64,000 nt of DNA from DASQUK01 sp963813485 (GTDB lineage: Bacteria > Actinomycetota > Acidimicrobiia > Acidimicrobiales > VFJN01), in NCBI GenBank assembly GCA_963813485.1, contig CAWEZE010000008.1, positions 1 to 64,000 of the forward strand. The letters are read 5' to 3'. Of this stretch, positions 6,849-15,830 are shown one piece after another; within the stretch, counting starts at the first letter, position 1; each line of letters opens with the position of its first letter. Under the pieces are notes generated by a model that made no database searches, was not told the origin of the DNA, and saw only the letters and a list, made by a program, of their open reading frames with translations. Both the position numbers and the translations under genes were made by a program.

Positions 6849-9518
6849 TCAGCGTGTGTCTGACCCTCCCGCACCCACAATGGCCTGCGCGGCCGCCAGC
6901 CGGGCCACGGGGACCCGGAACGGCGAGCACGACACGTAGTCGAGCCCGACGCGCTGGAAGAACGCGATCGACGCGGGATCGCCACCGTGCTCGCCGCACA
7001 CCCCCAGCTTGATCTTGGGGTTGGTCGAACGACCCCGCTCCACCGCGGTGTTCACCAGGTCGCCCACGCCCTCCTCGTCGATGGACTCGAACGGGTTGCT
7101 GCGCAACAGCCCCCGGGCCAGGTAGGCGGGCATCATCCGCGCCTCGACGTCGTCGCGGCTGAACCCGAAGGTCATCTGCGTGAGGTCGTTGGTGCCGAAG
7201 CTGAAGAAGTCGGCCACCTCGGCGATCTCGTCCGCGCAGAGGGCGGCGCGCGGCGTCTCGATCATCGTCCCGATGCTGACATCGAGGTGGCGCCGGGAAC
7301 CCTTGAGTGCCTGGGTGATGGCGTCGGTGACCCAGCCACGGGCCTCCTCCATCTCCTCCCGGGTCACGGTGAGCGGGATCATGATCTCCACGACCGGCTT
7401 GCCGCCGGCCTTGGCCCGGTCGAGGGCCGCCTCGATGAGCGCCCGCACCTGCATGGCGTAGAGGCCGGGCTTGACCACCCCGAGCCGCACGCCCCGGGTA
7501 CCGAGCATGGGGTTCTGCTCCCGCCACGATTCGGCGGCGGCCAGCAGCTTCTTGTCCTCGTCGGACAGGCCGTCGACCGCCTCCCGGATTCGCAGCTCCT
7601 CGACGCTGGGCAGGAACTCGTGCAGCGGCGGGTCCAACAGCCGCACGGTCACGGGCAGCCCGTCCATCGCCTCGAGGATCTCCACGAAGTCGGAGCGCTG
7701 TGCCGCCCGGAGCTTCTCGAGCGATGCCGCCTCGTCGTCGGGCGTGTCGGCCAGGATCATCTCCCGGACGATCGGCAAGCGGTCGTCGCCCAGGAACATG
7801 TGCTCGGTGCGGCACAGGCCAATGCCCTCGGCGCCGCGGGCTCGGGCGTTGGCGGCATCGGCACCGGTGTCGGCGTTGGCGCGCACGTTCAGGCGGGCGC
7901 GTGCGGGGTTGCGGCCCCGGCGGACGGTGTCGGCCCAACCGAGGATGACGTCGAGCTCGGGCGGTGCCTCGCTGGCCGAGAGCCCCACCTCGCCGAGCAC
8001 CACCTTCCCGGTGGTGCCGTCGAGCGAGATGACGTCGCCCTCGGACACGGTGGTGTCGCCCACCGTGAAGGCCGTGCCCTTGATGCGGAGAGCGTCGGCA
8101 CCGACCACCGCCGGGATGCCCCAGCCGCGGGCGACGACAGCGGCGTGGCTGACCAATCCGCCCCGGGCGGTGAGGATGCCCTGGGAGGCCTGCATGCCGT
8201 GCACGTCCTCGGGCGAAGTCTCGTTACGGACCAGGATCACCTTCTCGCCCCGCGCCGCAGCCTCGGCGGCGGCGTCTGCGGTGAAGTACGCCTTGCCCAC
8301 GGCGGCGCCCGGCGACGCCGCCAGGCCCGAGGCGATCACCTGCACGTCGGCGGACGCGAACTGGGGATGGAGCACCTGCTCGACGTGGTCCTCGTTGATG
8401 CGCAGTAGCGCCTCGTCGCGCGAGATCGACCAGCCCTGCCTGCGCCCCTGCTTCGTCATCTCGACCGCCATGCGCAGCGCAGCGCGACCGGTGCGCTTGC
8501 CGACCCGGGTCTGCAGCATCCAGAGCTTGCCCCGCTCGATGGTGAACTCGGTGTCGCACATGTCGCGGTAGTGCGCTTCCAGCCGGGCGAAGATGTCGAG
8601 CAGCTCGTCCTTGATGCCGGGGAAGTGTTGGCCGAGGTCGTCGAGGTCGAGGGTGTTGCGGATGCCGGCCACCACGTCCTCGCCCTGGGCGTTGACGAGG
8701 AAGTCGCCGTAGGGCTTGTCCTCACCGGTGGCGGCGTTGCGAGTGAAGCCGACCCCGGTGCCCGACTCGTCGTCGCGGTTGCCGAACACCATCGCCTGGA
8801 CGTTGACGGCGGTGCCGAGGTCGTGCGGGATCTTCTCGCGGTCGCGGTACGCGCGAGCGCGAGGGCTGTCCCAGGAGTTGAACACTGCCTCGATGGCGCC
8901 GTGGAGCTGGCGCTGCGGATCCTGCGGGAACGCCCGGCGCGTCTCCTCCTTCACGATGCGCTTGAACGTGGTGCACAGCTCCTTGAGGGCATCGGCCTCG
9001 AGGTCGGCGTCGCTGCTGACGCCGGCGTCGTCCTTGGCCGCCTCCAGCTCGTCGTCGAAGCGCGCGGCATCGAGGTCGAGCACGATCCGCGCGTACATGG
9101 CGATGAACCGGCGGTACGAGTCGTACGCGAAGCGCTCGTCGTCGGTGGCTTCCGCGAGGCCCTTCACGCTCCGGTCGTTGAGGCCGAGGTTGAGGACGGT
9201 GTCCATCATCCCCGGCATCGAGAACTTGGCCCCCGAACGCACGCTCACCAACAGCGGGTCGGACGGGTCGCCCAGGCGTCGCTTCATCTGCCGCTCGAGG
9301 TTGCGGACGTGGCGGGCGACCTCGTCGTTGAGCCCCTTCGGCCACCCCGACCGCATGTAGTCGCGGCAGGCGTCGGTGGTGATGGTGAAGCCCGGCGGCA
9401 CCGGCAAGCGTAGGACCGAGGTCATCTCGGCGAGGTTGGCGCCCTTGCCTCCGAGGAGGTCCTTCATGTTCATAGGTGGGCGCTTGTGGCGATGGTCGAA
9501 GGCGTAGACGTACGGCAC
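6849..9518 (-). CDS. ppdK: pyruvate, phosphate dikinase
   Basis: 889 aa, the normal PPDK length. It interconverts pyruvate + ATP + Pi with phosphoenolpyruvate + AMP + PPi, in the cytoplasm at the glycolysis/gluconeogenesis node. The N-terminal ATP-binding domain begins YAFDHRHKRPPMNMKDLLGGKGANLAEM. The swivelling phosphohistidine domain has TARGGLVSHAAVVARG (catalytic His near residue 460). The C-terminal PEP domain has GTMIETPRAALCADEIAE, FSFGTNDLTQMTFG and the catalytic-Cys motif GVCGEHGGDP near residue 838. Start is GTG (MPYVYAFDHRHK) with AGGA a few bases upstream. It stands alone, facing away from the ABC transporter operon. Confidence 0.97.
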   Translation of the reverse strand: MPYVYAFDHRHKRPPMNMKDLLGGKGANLAEMTSVLRLPVPPGFTITTDACRDYMRSGWPKGLNDEVARHVRNLERQMKRRLGDPSDPLLVSVRSGAKFSMPGMMDTVLNLGLNDRSVKGLAEATDDERFAYDSYRRFIAMYARIVLDLDAARFDDELEAAKDDAGVSSDADLEADALKELCTTFKRIVKEETRRAFPQDPQRQLHGAIEAVFNSWDSPRARAYRDREKIPHDLGTAVNVQAMVFGNRDDESGTGVGFTRNAATGEDKPYGDFLVNAQGEDVVAGIRNTLDLDDLGQHFPGIKDELLDIFARLEAHYRDMCDTEFTIERGKLWMLQTRVGKRTGRAALRMAVEMTKQGRRQGWSISRDEALLRINEDHVEQVLHPQFASADVQVIASGLAASPGAAVGKAYFTADAAAEAAARGEKVILVRNETSPEDVHGMQASQGILTARGGLVSHAAVVARGWGIPAVVGADALRIKGTAFTVGDTTVSEGDVISLDGTTGKVVLGEVGLSASEAPPELDVILGWADTVRRGRNPARARLNVRANADTGADAANARARGAEGIGLCRTEHMFLGDDRLPIVREMILADTPDDEAASLEKLRAAQRSDFVEILEAMDGLPVTVRLLDPPLHEFLPSVEELRIREAVDGLSDEDKKLLAAAESWREQNPMLGTRGVRLGVVKPGLYAMQVRALIEAALDRAKAGGKPVVEIMIPLTVTREEMEEARGWVTDAITQALKGSRRHLDVSIGTMIETPRAALCADEIAEVADFFSFGTNDLTQMTFGFSRDDVEARMMPAYLARGLLRSNPFESIDEEGVGDLVNTAVERGRSTNPKIKLGVCGEHGGDPASIAFFQRVGLDYVSCSPFRVPVARLAAAQAIVGAGGSDTR

Positions 9519-9870
9519 GGTTCCTGTTCCTGTGCTTCCTGCTCAGCGAATGCGGTCCGTCGCCGAGCCTACTGAGCAATGCTTCGACCCGTGACCGCCC
9601 CACAGGGCGAATCCGGCCCGACGTGCTCGCTGCCGCCAACCAGGTGCGTGAGACCCGACGGCGTAGGACTCAACGGCGCTGGGCCGGGCGGCAGCCGCGG
9701 GCCGTGGCGAGCGTGGCGAGCTCGGTGCGGTTGGTGACGCACCGCCCAGGTGGGCGAAGAACCGGGCACGCCGCGCAGGCCGGTACGAACGGTCCAATCA
9801 TGGGCCACGACGTACCAGCTCCGCCGACCCGCGACCTGAAACCGCTGTCTCGACCGTCGCAGCCCGCCGG
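9519..9870. other. divergent intergenic region, ppdK / ABC exporter
   Basis: About 350 bases with no convincing gene. Both strands have short open frames without recognisable protein features. It must carry the ppdK promoter and the ABC operon promoter (TAGGTT at 9871). I see no tRNA, hairpin terminator or repeat here. Confidence 0.4.
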
Positions 9871-9876
9871 TAGGTT
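9871..9876 (+). promoter_or_regulatory. leaderless -10 element for ABC operon
   Basis: TAGGTT lies seven bases before ATG 9884 and no Shine-Dalgarno sequence is present, so the transcript probably begins at the start codon. Confidence 0.45.
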
Positions 9877-9883
9877 CGGCGTG

Positions 9884-10834
9884 ATGTCCGAACCGGTCGG
9901 ATCCGCCAGCGCGCCGCTGATCGAGGCCAAGGCGCTCACCAAGCGCTTCGGCGAATACGTCGCGGTCGACGGCGTCGACTTCGCGGTGGAGCGCGGTGAG
10001 GTCTTCGGATTCCTGGGGCCGAACGGTGCCGGCAAGACCACGACCATGCGGATGATCGCCTGCGTCTCGCCCATCAGCGACGGCGAGCTCCGCGTGCTGG
10101 GCATGAGCCCGACGACCGACGGCCCGGCGATCCGGGCCCGGCTCGGCGTGGTCCCCCAGGACGACAACCTCGACACCGAGCTCACGGTTTGGGACAACCT
10201 CGTGATCTACGGCCGCTACTTCGGCCTGCCCATGGCAGAGATCCGGGAGCGGGCCACCGAGCTGCTGCACTTCGCCCGACTCGACGACCGTCGCACGTCG
10301 CGGGTGGATCCTCTGTCGGGCGGCATGAAGCGACGGCTCATCATCGCGCGGTCGCTCATCAACCGACCCGAGCTGGTCCTGCTCGACGAGCCCACCACCG
10401 GCCTCGATCCCCAGGCCCGCCACCTGCTCTGGGAGCGCCTCTATCGCCTCAAACGCGAGGGCGTGACCCTCGTGCTCACCACGCACTACATGGACGAGGC
10501 CGAACAGCTCTGCGATCGCCTCGTGATCATGGACGGCGGCCGCATCGTCGCCGAGGGATCGCCCCGGCAATTGATCGACCGGCACTCCACGCGCGAGGTT
10601 GTCGAGCTTCGCTTCGCCCTGCCGGAGCAGCAGGAGGCTGCGCTCTCGCCGCTCGCCGCCCTCGGCGACCGCGTCGAACCGCTGGGCGACCGGGTCCTGC
10701 TGTACACCTCGCACGGGGACGAGGCGCTGGCCCGGGTCACCCGCGATGGCATCCAGCCCGACTCGGTGCTGGTCCGCCGCGCCACGCTCGAGGATGTGTT
10801 CCTTACCCTCACGGGTCGCACCCTCGATGAGTGA
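9884..10834 (+). CDS. ABC transporter ATP-binding protein (ABC-2 exporter type)
   Basis: 316 aa ATPase of the DrrA/NodI-like class that powers the two ABC-2 permeases downstream. Walker A is GPNGAGKTT (residues ~45-53), the Q-loop region GVVPQDDNLD, the signature LSGGMKRRL near 143, Walker B LVLLDEPTTGLDP near 163 and the switch His in LTTHYMDEAEQLCDRL. A C-terminal accessory domain of ~75 residues follows, as in drug-export ATPases. The longer open frame to 9476 is not used because the family N-terminus starts just before LIEAKALTKRFG. The 3' end overlaps the next gene by eight bases. Substrate is unknown; lipid-like or drug export is typical of the class. Confidence 0.93.
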   Translation: MSEPVGSASAPLIEAKALTKRFGEYVAVDGVDFAVERGEVFGFLGPNGAGKTTTMRMIACVSPISDGELRVLGMSPTTDGPAIRARLGVVPQDDNLDTELTVWDNLVIYGRYFGLPMAEIRERATELLHFARLDDRRTSRVDPLSGGMKRRLIIARSLINRPELVLLDEPTTGLDPQARHLLWERLYRLKREGVTLVLTTHYMDEAEQLCDRLVIMDGGRIVAEGSPRQLIDRHSTREVVELRFALPEQQEAALSPLAALGDRVEPLGDRVLLYTSHGDEALARVTRDGIQPDSVLVRRATLEDVFLTLTGRTLDE

Positions 10835-11669
10835 CCGCGTGGCCCTCGCCGACCCCGCCCGCGCGACCGTTGCGCCCCGGTCGGCCTTCGACGCCCTGGC
10901 CGCGGCCGTGCCCATGCTCCGGGTCACGGAGCGCGAGGCCCGCGTGTGGCGTCGATTCTGGCGCAGCTCCGCGCTGACCCTCGTGCTCATGCCGCTGATG
11001 TTCCTCGGCGCGATCGGGCTCGGCCTCGGTGGGCTGGTCGACGAGAACACAGGGACTGTCGAGGGGGTCGACTACCTGGCGTTCGTGGCACCCGGGATCC
11101 TGGCGGCCAGTGCCATGCAGGGAGCTGCGGGCCAGTCGCTGTGGCCCGTGATGGGGGGGATGAAGTGGTTGCGCACGTTCCACGGCGCCGCTGCGACTCC
11201 ACTGCGTCCCGGCGACGTGTTCGGTGGCTGGGTCCTGTGGATCGGCGCCCGCGAGACGATGAATGCCGTCATCTTCGTCGTGGTCGCGGCGGCGCTCGGC
11301 GCAGTGCCGTCGCCGTGGGGTGTGCTGGCGGTGCCCGCGGCGTCGCTCACGGGCCTGGCGTTCGCCGCGCCGATGAGCGCCTATTCCGCGGTCCAGGACA
11401 GCGATCTGGGTTTCCCGGTGATCATGCGGGTCTGCATCCTGCCGCTGTTCCTGTTCTCGGGGACGTTCTTCCCCGTCGATCAGCTCCCGGACTGGCTGCA
11501 GCCGGTCGCCTGGATCTCGCCCCTGTGGCACGGCGTCGAGCTCTGCCGCGGCGCCACGACCGGCACGCTCGGCTTGGCCGCCGCCGGCCACGTCGCGTAC
11601 CTCGCTGGGTTCATCGCCGTGGGTTGCTGGTTCGGCGTGCGCAACTTCGCGTCGAGGCTGACGCCGTGA
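10827..11669 (+). CDS. ABC-2 type permease 1
   Basis: 280 aa membrane protein of the ABC-2 family, with about six hydrophobic segments starting with LTLVLMPLMFLGAIGLGLGGL. The C-terminal part has the family pattern PLFLFSGTFFPVDQLPDWLQPVAWISPLWHGVELCRG. It forms the transmembrane channel with the next permease, energised by the upstream ATPase. ATG 10827 overlaps the ATPase gene, and its own stop overlaps the next start as GTGA, so the three are translationally coupled. Two non-identical permeases imply a heterodimeric exporter. Confidence 0.9.
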   Translation: MSDRVALADPARATVAPRSAFDALAAAVPMLRVTEREARVWRRFWRSSALTLVLMPLMFLGAIGLGLGGLVDENTGTVEGVDYLAFVAPGILAASAMQGAAGQSLWPVMGGMKWLRTFHGAAATPLRPGDVFGGWVLWIGARETMNAVIFVVVAAALGAVPSPWGVLAVPAASLTGLAFAAPMSAYSAVQDSDLGFPVIMRVCILPLFLFSGTFFPVDQLPDWLQPVAWISPLWHGVELCRGATTGTLGLAAAGHVAYLAGFIAVGCWFGVRNFASRLTP

Positions 11670-12454
11670 GCACGGCCGTGGCTCTGCTGGGCCCGCAGCG
11701 GGCCTTGCGGGTGGTCGAGCGCAACGCACGCGCCTACCTGCGCATGTGGGCACCCCTCGTGACCGGCTTCCTCGAACCGGTCTTCTATCTGTTCTCGATC
11801 GGCATCGGTGTGGGCGAGCTGGTCGGCGACCTTCCGGGTCCCGACGGGCGACCCATTTCCTACGAACTGTTCGTCGCTCCGGCCATGCTTGCCACGTCCG
11901 CCATGAACGGCGCCGTGATCGACACCACGTTCGGCTTCTTCTTCAAGTTCAAGTACGCGAAGACCTTCGACGGGATGCTCGCCTCCCCGCTCGGGGTCCC
12001 GGACGTCGTGCGGGGCGAGACGGCCTGGGCACTGTTGCGCGGCCTGCTCTACTCGGGGGTCTTCCTGTTGACGATGGCGGCGATGGGCCTGGTGGAGTCG
12101 GGCTGGGCGGTCCTGGCGCTGCCCGCCGCCGGCCTGATCGGCTTCGCTTTCGGGGGCGCAGGGATGGCGTGCGCGTCCTTCATGCGCTCGTACGTCGACT
12201 TCAGCTACATCCAGCTCGCGATCGTCCCGCTGTTCCTCTTCTCCGCGACGTTCTTCCCCCTGAGCCAGTACCCGGCGGCCCTGGAGTGGGTTGTCCGGGT
12301 CAGTCCCCTCTACCAGGGTGTCGCCCTGGAACGGGCGCTCATCCTCGGCGACCTCTACCCGGGCTTGCTGCTGCACGCGGCGTACCTGGCCGCCATGGGC
12401 GGGATCGGGCTCCGCGTCGCCGGCCGGCGGCTCGGCGCGCTCCTCCTCCCATGA
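11666..12454 (+). CDS. ABC-2 type permease 2
   Basis: 262 aa, homologous in layout to the preceding permease: about six membrane spans, beginning WAPLVTGFLEPVFYLFSIGIG, and the conserved C-terminal PLFLFSATFFPLSQYPAALEWVVRVSPLYQGVALER. NodJ-like permeases carry the same pattern. It starts with GTG overlapping the previous stop and ends overlapping the arfB start (ATGA), so the operon runs continuously into a ribosome-rescue gene. Confidence 0.9.
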   Translation: MSTAVALLGPQRALRVVERNARAYLRMWAPLVTGFLEPVFYLFSIGIGVGELVGDLPGPDGRPISYELFVAPAMLATSAMNGAVIDTTFGFFFKFKYAKTFDGMLASPLGVPDVVRGETAWALLRGLLYSGVFLLTMAAMGLVESGWAVLALPAAGLIGFAFGGAGMACASFMRSYVDFSYIQLAIVPLFLFSATFFPLSQYPAALEWVVRVSPLYQGVALERALILGDLYPGLLLHAAYLAAMGGIGLRVAGRRLGALLLP

Positions 12455-12858
12455 GTGACGGCGACCTGGTGACGCGCCGCGGGCTCCACCTCCCGGCGGC
12501 CGCGCTCGATGAGCGGTTCGCACGAGGGTCGGGGCCGGGCGGCCAGCACCGCAACGTCACCGCATCGGCCGTGGAGGTCATAGCCGACCTGACCGCGCTC
12601 GGCGGGCCCGGCGCCGACCGGGTCCGCCGGCGCCTCGGCGCGGTCGCGAGGGCGCACGCCGACGAGTCCCGCTCGCAGTGGCGCAACCGGACCATCGCCC
12701 GGGGCCGGCTCGCCGCCACGCTCGACGAGGCGGCGACCGTGGTGGCCCCCCGGCGTCCCACCCGACCGTCACGGGCCGCACGCGACGCCCGGCTCGAGGC
12801 CAAGCGCCGCGCCGCAGAACGCAAGCGCTCCCGGGCCTGGCGGCCAGACAACGACTGA
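12451..12858 (+). CDS. arfB: peptidyl-tRNA hydrolase ArfB (RF-1 domain, ribosome rescue)
   Basis: 135 aa class I release-factor-like protein. The catalytic GGQ is present in GSGPGGQHRNVTAS (around residues 26-39). There is no codon-recognition domain, and the C-terminus is a basic tail (EAKRRAAERKRSRAWR) of the kind that enters the empty mRNA channel. It hydrolyses peptidyl-tRNA on ribosomes stalled at mRNA ends. Length and architecture match ArfB/YaeJ rather than PrfA/PrfB. Coupling to an ABC exporter operon by ATGA overlap is probably incidental. Confidence 0.92.
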   Translation: MSDGDLVTRRGLHLPAAALDERFARGSGPGGQHRNVTASAVEVIADLTALGGPGADRVRRRLGAVARAHADESRSQWRNRTIARGRLAATLDEAATVVAPRRPTRPSRAARDARLEAKRRAAERKRSRAWRPDND

Positions 12859-12862
12859 GGAG

Positions 12863-12908
12863 ACCTACCGCGGGATTGGGTGCCCTGGCCACAAACTCCG
12901 CGGCAGGT
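12863..12908. terminator. inverted repeat between convergent arfB and mmpL
   Basis: ACCTACCGCGG (12863-12873) and CCGCGGCAGGT (12898-12908) pair at 10 of 11 positions around a 24-base loop, followed by TTTCT. Its place between convergent genes suggests a bidirectional terminator, but the loop is long and the T run is weak. Confidence 0.4.
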
Positions 12909-12927
12909 TTCTCGGGGATGGGACCGC

Positions 12928-15105
12928 TCAGCCCACCCTCTCTGGCTCGCGCAGCTCGGGCGCGGTCCCGGCGACCACCTCCTCGTCGGCCTGGACGTGT
13001 ACGACGGGCAGGATCCGGTCGAGCCAGCGCGGCAGCCACCAGTTGCGGTCGCCGAGTAGCTCCATCGTGGCGGGCACGAGCACGAGCCGGACCACGGTGG
13101 CGTCGAGCAACACGGCCATGGCCAGCCCGAACCCGAACATCTTCAACGACCGGTCGGGGCCGAGCACGAAGCTCATGAAGACGAAGAACATGATCGCGGC
13201 GGCGGCGGTGATGACCCGGGCGGTCTTGGCGAGGCCGTTGGCCACCGCGCTGGCATTGTCATGTGTCCGGTCGTATTCCTCGCGGATGCGCGACAGCAGG
13301 AACACCTCGTAGTCCATCGACAAGCCGAAGATCACGGCGAAAAGCATCATCGGGATCCAGGCGTCGATCGGGCCCTCGCGGCCGACCCCCAGCAGGCTCG
13401 CCCCCCAGCCCCACTGGAAGACCGCCACGAGGATCCCGTAGGCGGCACCCACCGACAACAGGTTCATTATCACGGCCTTGAGCGGCACCAGCAGGCTGCG
13501 GAATACCACCATCAACAGGAGGAACGACAGCAGGAGCACGGCGCCGATGAACCACGGCAGGCGATCCGAGGTGTACCTCGAGAAGTCCACGACCGACGCG
13601 GTCGCGCCACCCACCTTCACGTCGGCCGTCGTGCCCGCGACGGCCCGCGGAATGATGTCGTCGCGCAGGCGGTTCACCAGGTGCGCGGTTTCCTTGTCCT
13701 GGGGCGAGGTGGTGGGCTGCACCTGGATGATGGCCGCGTCCCCGGACTCGTTGGGGATCGGTGGCGACGCGAAGGCGACCCCCTCGGCTTGGTTCAGCTC
13801 GGGGGACAGGGCCTCGAGGGCCTGGAGGTCGGACTGGCCCGGGGTCTCCGCGACCAGCAGCAACGGGCCGTTGGCACCGGGGCCAAACCCCTCCGAGATC
13901 AGGTCGTAGGCACGCCGGACCGTGAAGTCGGTCGGTTGATTGCCGGCATCGCCGAATCCCATCCGCATGCTGAACAGCGGAATGGTCAGCAGGATCAGGA
14001 AGCCTGCGGAGGCCAGCGCGGCGGGCCAGGGCCGGCGCTGGATCACCCGGCTCCAGCGGTACCAGACCGACTGGTGACCGGCGCGCTCGGCCCGCCTGCG
14101 ATGCGGCAGCCCCAGCCTGTCGATGTTGTTGCCGACGAAGCCGAGGATGGCCGGCAGGAGCGTGAGGGCGGCGAGCATCGTCATGAGCACGCCGATCGAG
14201 ATGCCCACCGCCAGGCCCCGGATCAGATCCAGGCCGATCGTGAACAAGCCCAGGATGGCGATGATCACCGTGCAACCTGCGAAGAGCACGGCCCGGCCGG
14301 CGGTGTCGAGCGCCCGCATCGTGGCGCACTCCGGCGTCAGCCCGTCCTGTAGGCCCTCGCGGTAGCGGGTGACAATGAACAGGGCGTAGTCGATGCCCAC
14401 GCCGATGCCGATCATCGCCACCGCCTGGTTCGAGAAGCTCGGCATGCCGATGACGTTGACCGCCAGGCCCACGATGGCGATGCCGGTGACGATGCCGAAG
14501 ATCGCGGTGATCAGCGGCAGACCCGCGGCCAGCAGCGAACCGAACGCGATGAGCAGGATGATCAGGGCGGCGATGAAGCCGACGACCTCGCTCGAGAACG
14601 GAGGCTGCTCGAAGGCGATGTCCCCGCCCAGCTCCACCTCGGTGCCGGGCACGTTCGCGTCGGCCACGATCGCCCGGGCCTGTTCTCCGATGTCGACCAG
14701 CTCGTCGCTGTCGCGGTCGCTCAGGTTGACCTCGGCGTAGGCAATCGTGTCGTCCTCGCTGATCTGGTGTGCGCCTTCCTCGCTGTACGGGCTCACCACC
14801 TCGCTGGGCGCAGTGACCTCGGCAATCTGGTCGAACAACGCCTCCATATCCCGCCTGACCGTCGGGTCGTTGACGTTGTCGGTTTTGAACACGATCTGCC
14901 CGGTGGCGCCGGCACGGGTGTCGAAGCCGTGCTCCTCGAGCAGGTCGACAGCCTCCTGACTTTCGGACCCCGGAAGGTCGAACTCGTCCAGGAACTTGCC
15001 GCCGAAGGACGAGTTGAGCGCGAACAGGCCGACGAGCAGGACGACCCAGGCACCCAGGACCCGCCAGCGACGCCGGTAACAGAAGCGGGCGAGGCGTTGC
15101 AGCAT
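12928..15105 (-). CDS. MMPL/RND family membrane transporter
   Basis: 725 aa MMPL-domain exporter with the duplicated layout of the family: one N-terminal helix (VLGAWVVLLVGLFAL), a large external domain, a block of helices with GIGVGIDYALFIVTRYREGL near residue 240, a second external domain, and a second block with IFGLSMDYEVFLLSRIREEYDRT near 590. The paired (D)Y.LF...RYRE motifs hold the proton-relay Asp residues. It is thought to export lipids or drugs by proton antiport; the substrate is not evident. GGAGG lies eight bases before the ATG. It is divergent from a MarR gene, which probably controls it. Confidence 0.93.
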   Translation of the reverse strand: MLQRLARFCYRRRWRVLGAWVVLLVGLFALNSSFGGKFLDEFDLPGSESQEAVDLLEEHGFDTRAGATGQIVFKTDNVNDPTVRRDMEALFDQIAEVTAPSEVVSPYSEEGAHQISEDDTIAYAEVNLSDRDSDELVDIGEQARAIVADANVPGTEVELGGDIAFEQPPFSSEVVGFIAALIILLIAFGSLLAAGLPLITAIFGIVTGIAIVGLAVNVIGMPSFSNQAVAMIGIGVGIDYALFIVTRYREGLQDGLTPECATMRALDTAGRAVLFAGCTVIIAILGLFTIGLDLIRGLAVGISIGVLMTMLAALTLLPAILGFVGNNIDRLGLPHRRRAERAGHQSVWYRWSRVIQRRPWPAALASAGFLILLTIPLFSMRMGFGDAGNQPTDFTVRRAYDLISEGFGPGANGPLLLVAETPGQSDLQALEALSPELNQAEGVAFASPPIPNESGDAAIIQVQPTTSPQDKETAHLVNRLRDDIIPRAVAGTTADVKVGGATASVVDFSRYTSDRLPWFIGAVLLLSFLLLMVVFRSLLVPLKAVIMNLLSVGAAYGILVAVFQWGWGASLLGVGREGPIDAWIPMMLFAVIFGLSMDYEVFLLSRIREEYDRTHDNASAVANGLAKTARVITAAAAIMFFVFMSFVLGPDRSLKMFGFGLAMAVLLDATVVRLVLVPATMELLGDRNWWLPRWLDRILPVVHVQADEEVVAGTAPELREPERVG

Positions 15106-15190
15106 GGAGGCAACCTCCGTTGACGAAACACGGGGCGGGCAGAGCGGACGCTCATGCGAGACGTCCGCTCACTGTGTTGTCGCCGCGGCA

Positions 15191-15222
15191 GCTGAGTTAC
15201 CTTAACGACTGAGACTCTCAGC
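15191..15222. promoter_or_regulatory. palindromes between mmpL and marR, possible MarR operator
   Basis: The 186-bp divergent region holds a perfect CTGAGA-C-TCTCAG palindrome (15209-15221) and a wider GCTGAG (15191-15196)/CTCAGC (15217-15222) pair. MarR proteins bind short palindromes at this kind of position. Binding is an inference. Confidence 0.4.
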
Positions 15223-15291
15223 CACAAGCGTTATTACCTTTGTTACCCAGACTCGCACAGCGATCCCGAGCCGTCACGAGAAGGAGTCGAT

Positions 15292-15771
15292 GTGAACGCC
15301 GCCGCGCGCCACGCCGAGTTGTCCGCCGCCCTCCTGGTCGCCGGACGGTCGCTCGGCAACTCGTCGTCGATGCTGCTCGCGGCGTGCGCCGACCGGTTGG
15401 GCCTGCACTCGACCGACTGGGGATGCGTGCTACTGCTCGACGAGGCGCTTCCCGAGCCGCTCACGGCCGGCCAGCTTGCCGACCTCACCGGGCTGACGAC
15501 TGGCGCCGTCACCGGCGTCGTCGACCGGTTGGAGGGCGCCGGCTTCGTCAGGCGGGAACGCGACCCAGTCGACCGCCGGCGGGTGATCGTGCGCCTCGTG
15601 CCCGAGTCGATGGCGCGGATCGGGCCGATGTTCGACGGCCTGATCGCCGACATGCGCGCCCTGCACGGCGACTACTCGGATGACGAGCTGGCGGCGTGCG
15701 TGGACATGCTCACCCGCTCGGGTGACATCCTGCGCACCCACGCCCGCCGCATCCGCCAAGGCGAGGGCTGA
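15292..15771 (+). CDS. MarR family transcriptional regulator
   Basis: 159 aa winged-helix regulator. The DNA-binding region is LTAGQLADLTGLTTGAVTGVVDRLEGAGFVRRERDPVDRRRVIVRLV (residues ~58-104), with the recognition helix in TTGAVTGVVDRLE and the wing at RDPVDRRR, the standard MarR signature. Start GTG 15292 follows GAGAAGGAG by about five bases; an out-of-frame ATG two bases earlier is not used. Divergence from the MMPL exporter and palindromes between them suggest a ligand-responsive repressor of the exporter and of itself. The ATP-grasp/GNAT gene follows 60 bases downstream. Confidence 0.92.
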   Translation: MNAAARHAELSAALLVAGRSLGNSSSMLLAACADRLGLHSTDWGCVLLLDEALPEPLTAGQLADLTGLTTGAVTGVVDRLEGAGFVRRERDPVDRRRVIVRLVPESMARIGPMFDGLIADMRALHGDYSDDELAACVDMLTRSGDILRTHARRIRQGEG

Positions 15772-15830
15772 AGTGGGAGCGAAGCGAGCGCTGCGTGGGT
15801 GTGGGGCGCAGCCCCAGGGGAGGCATTGAC

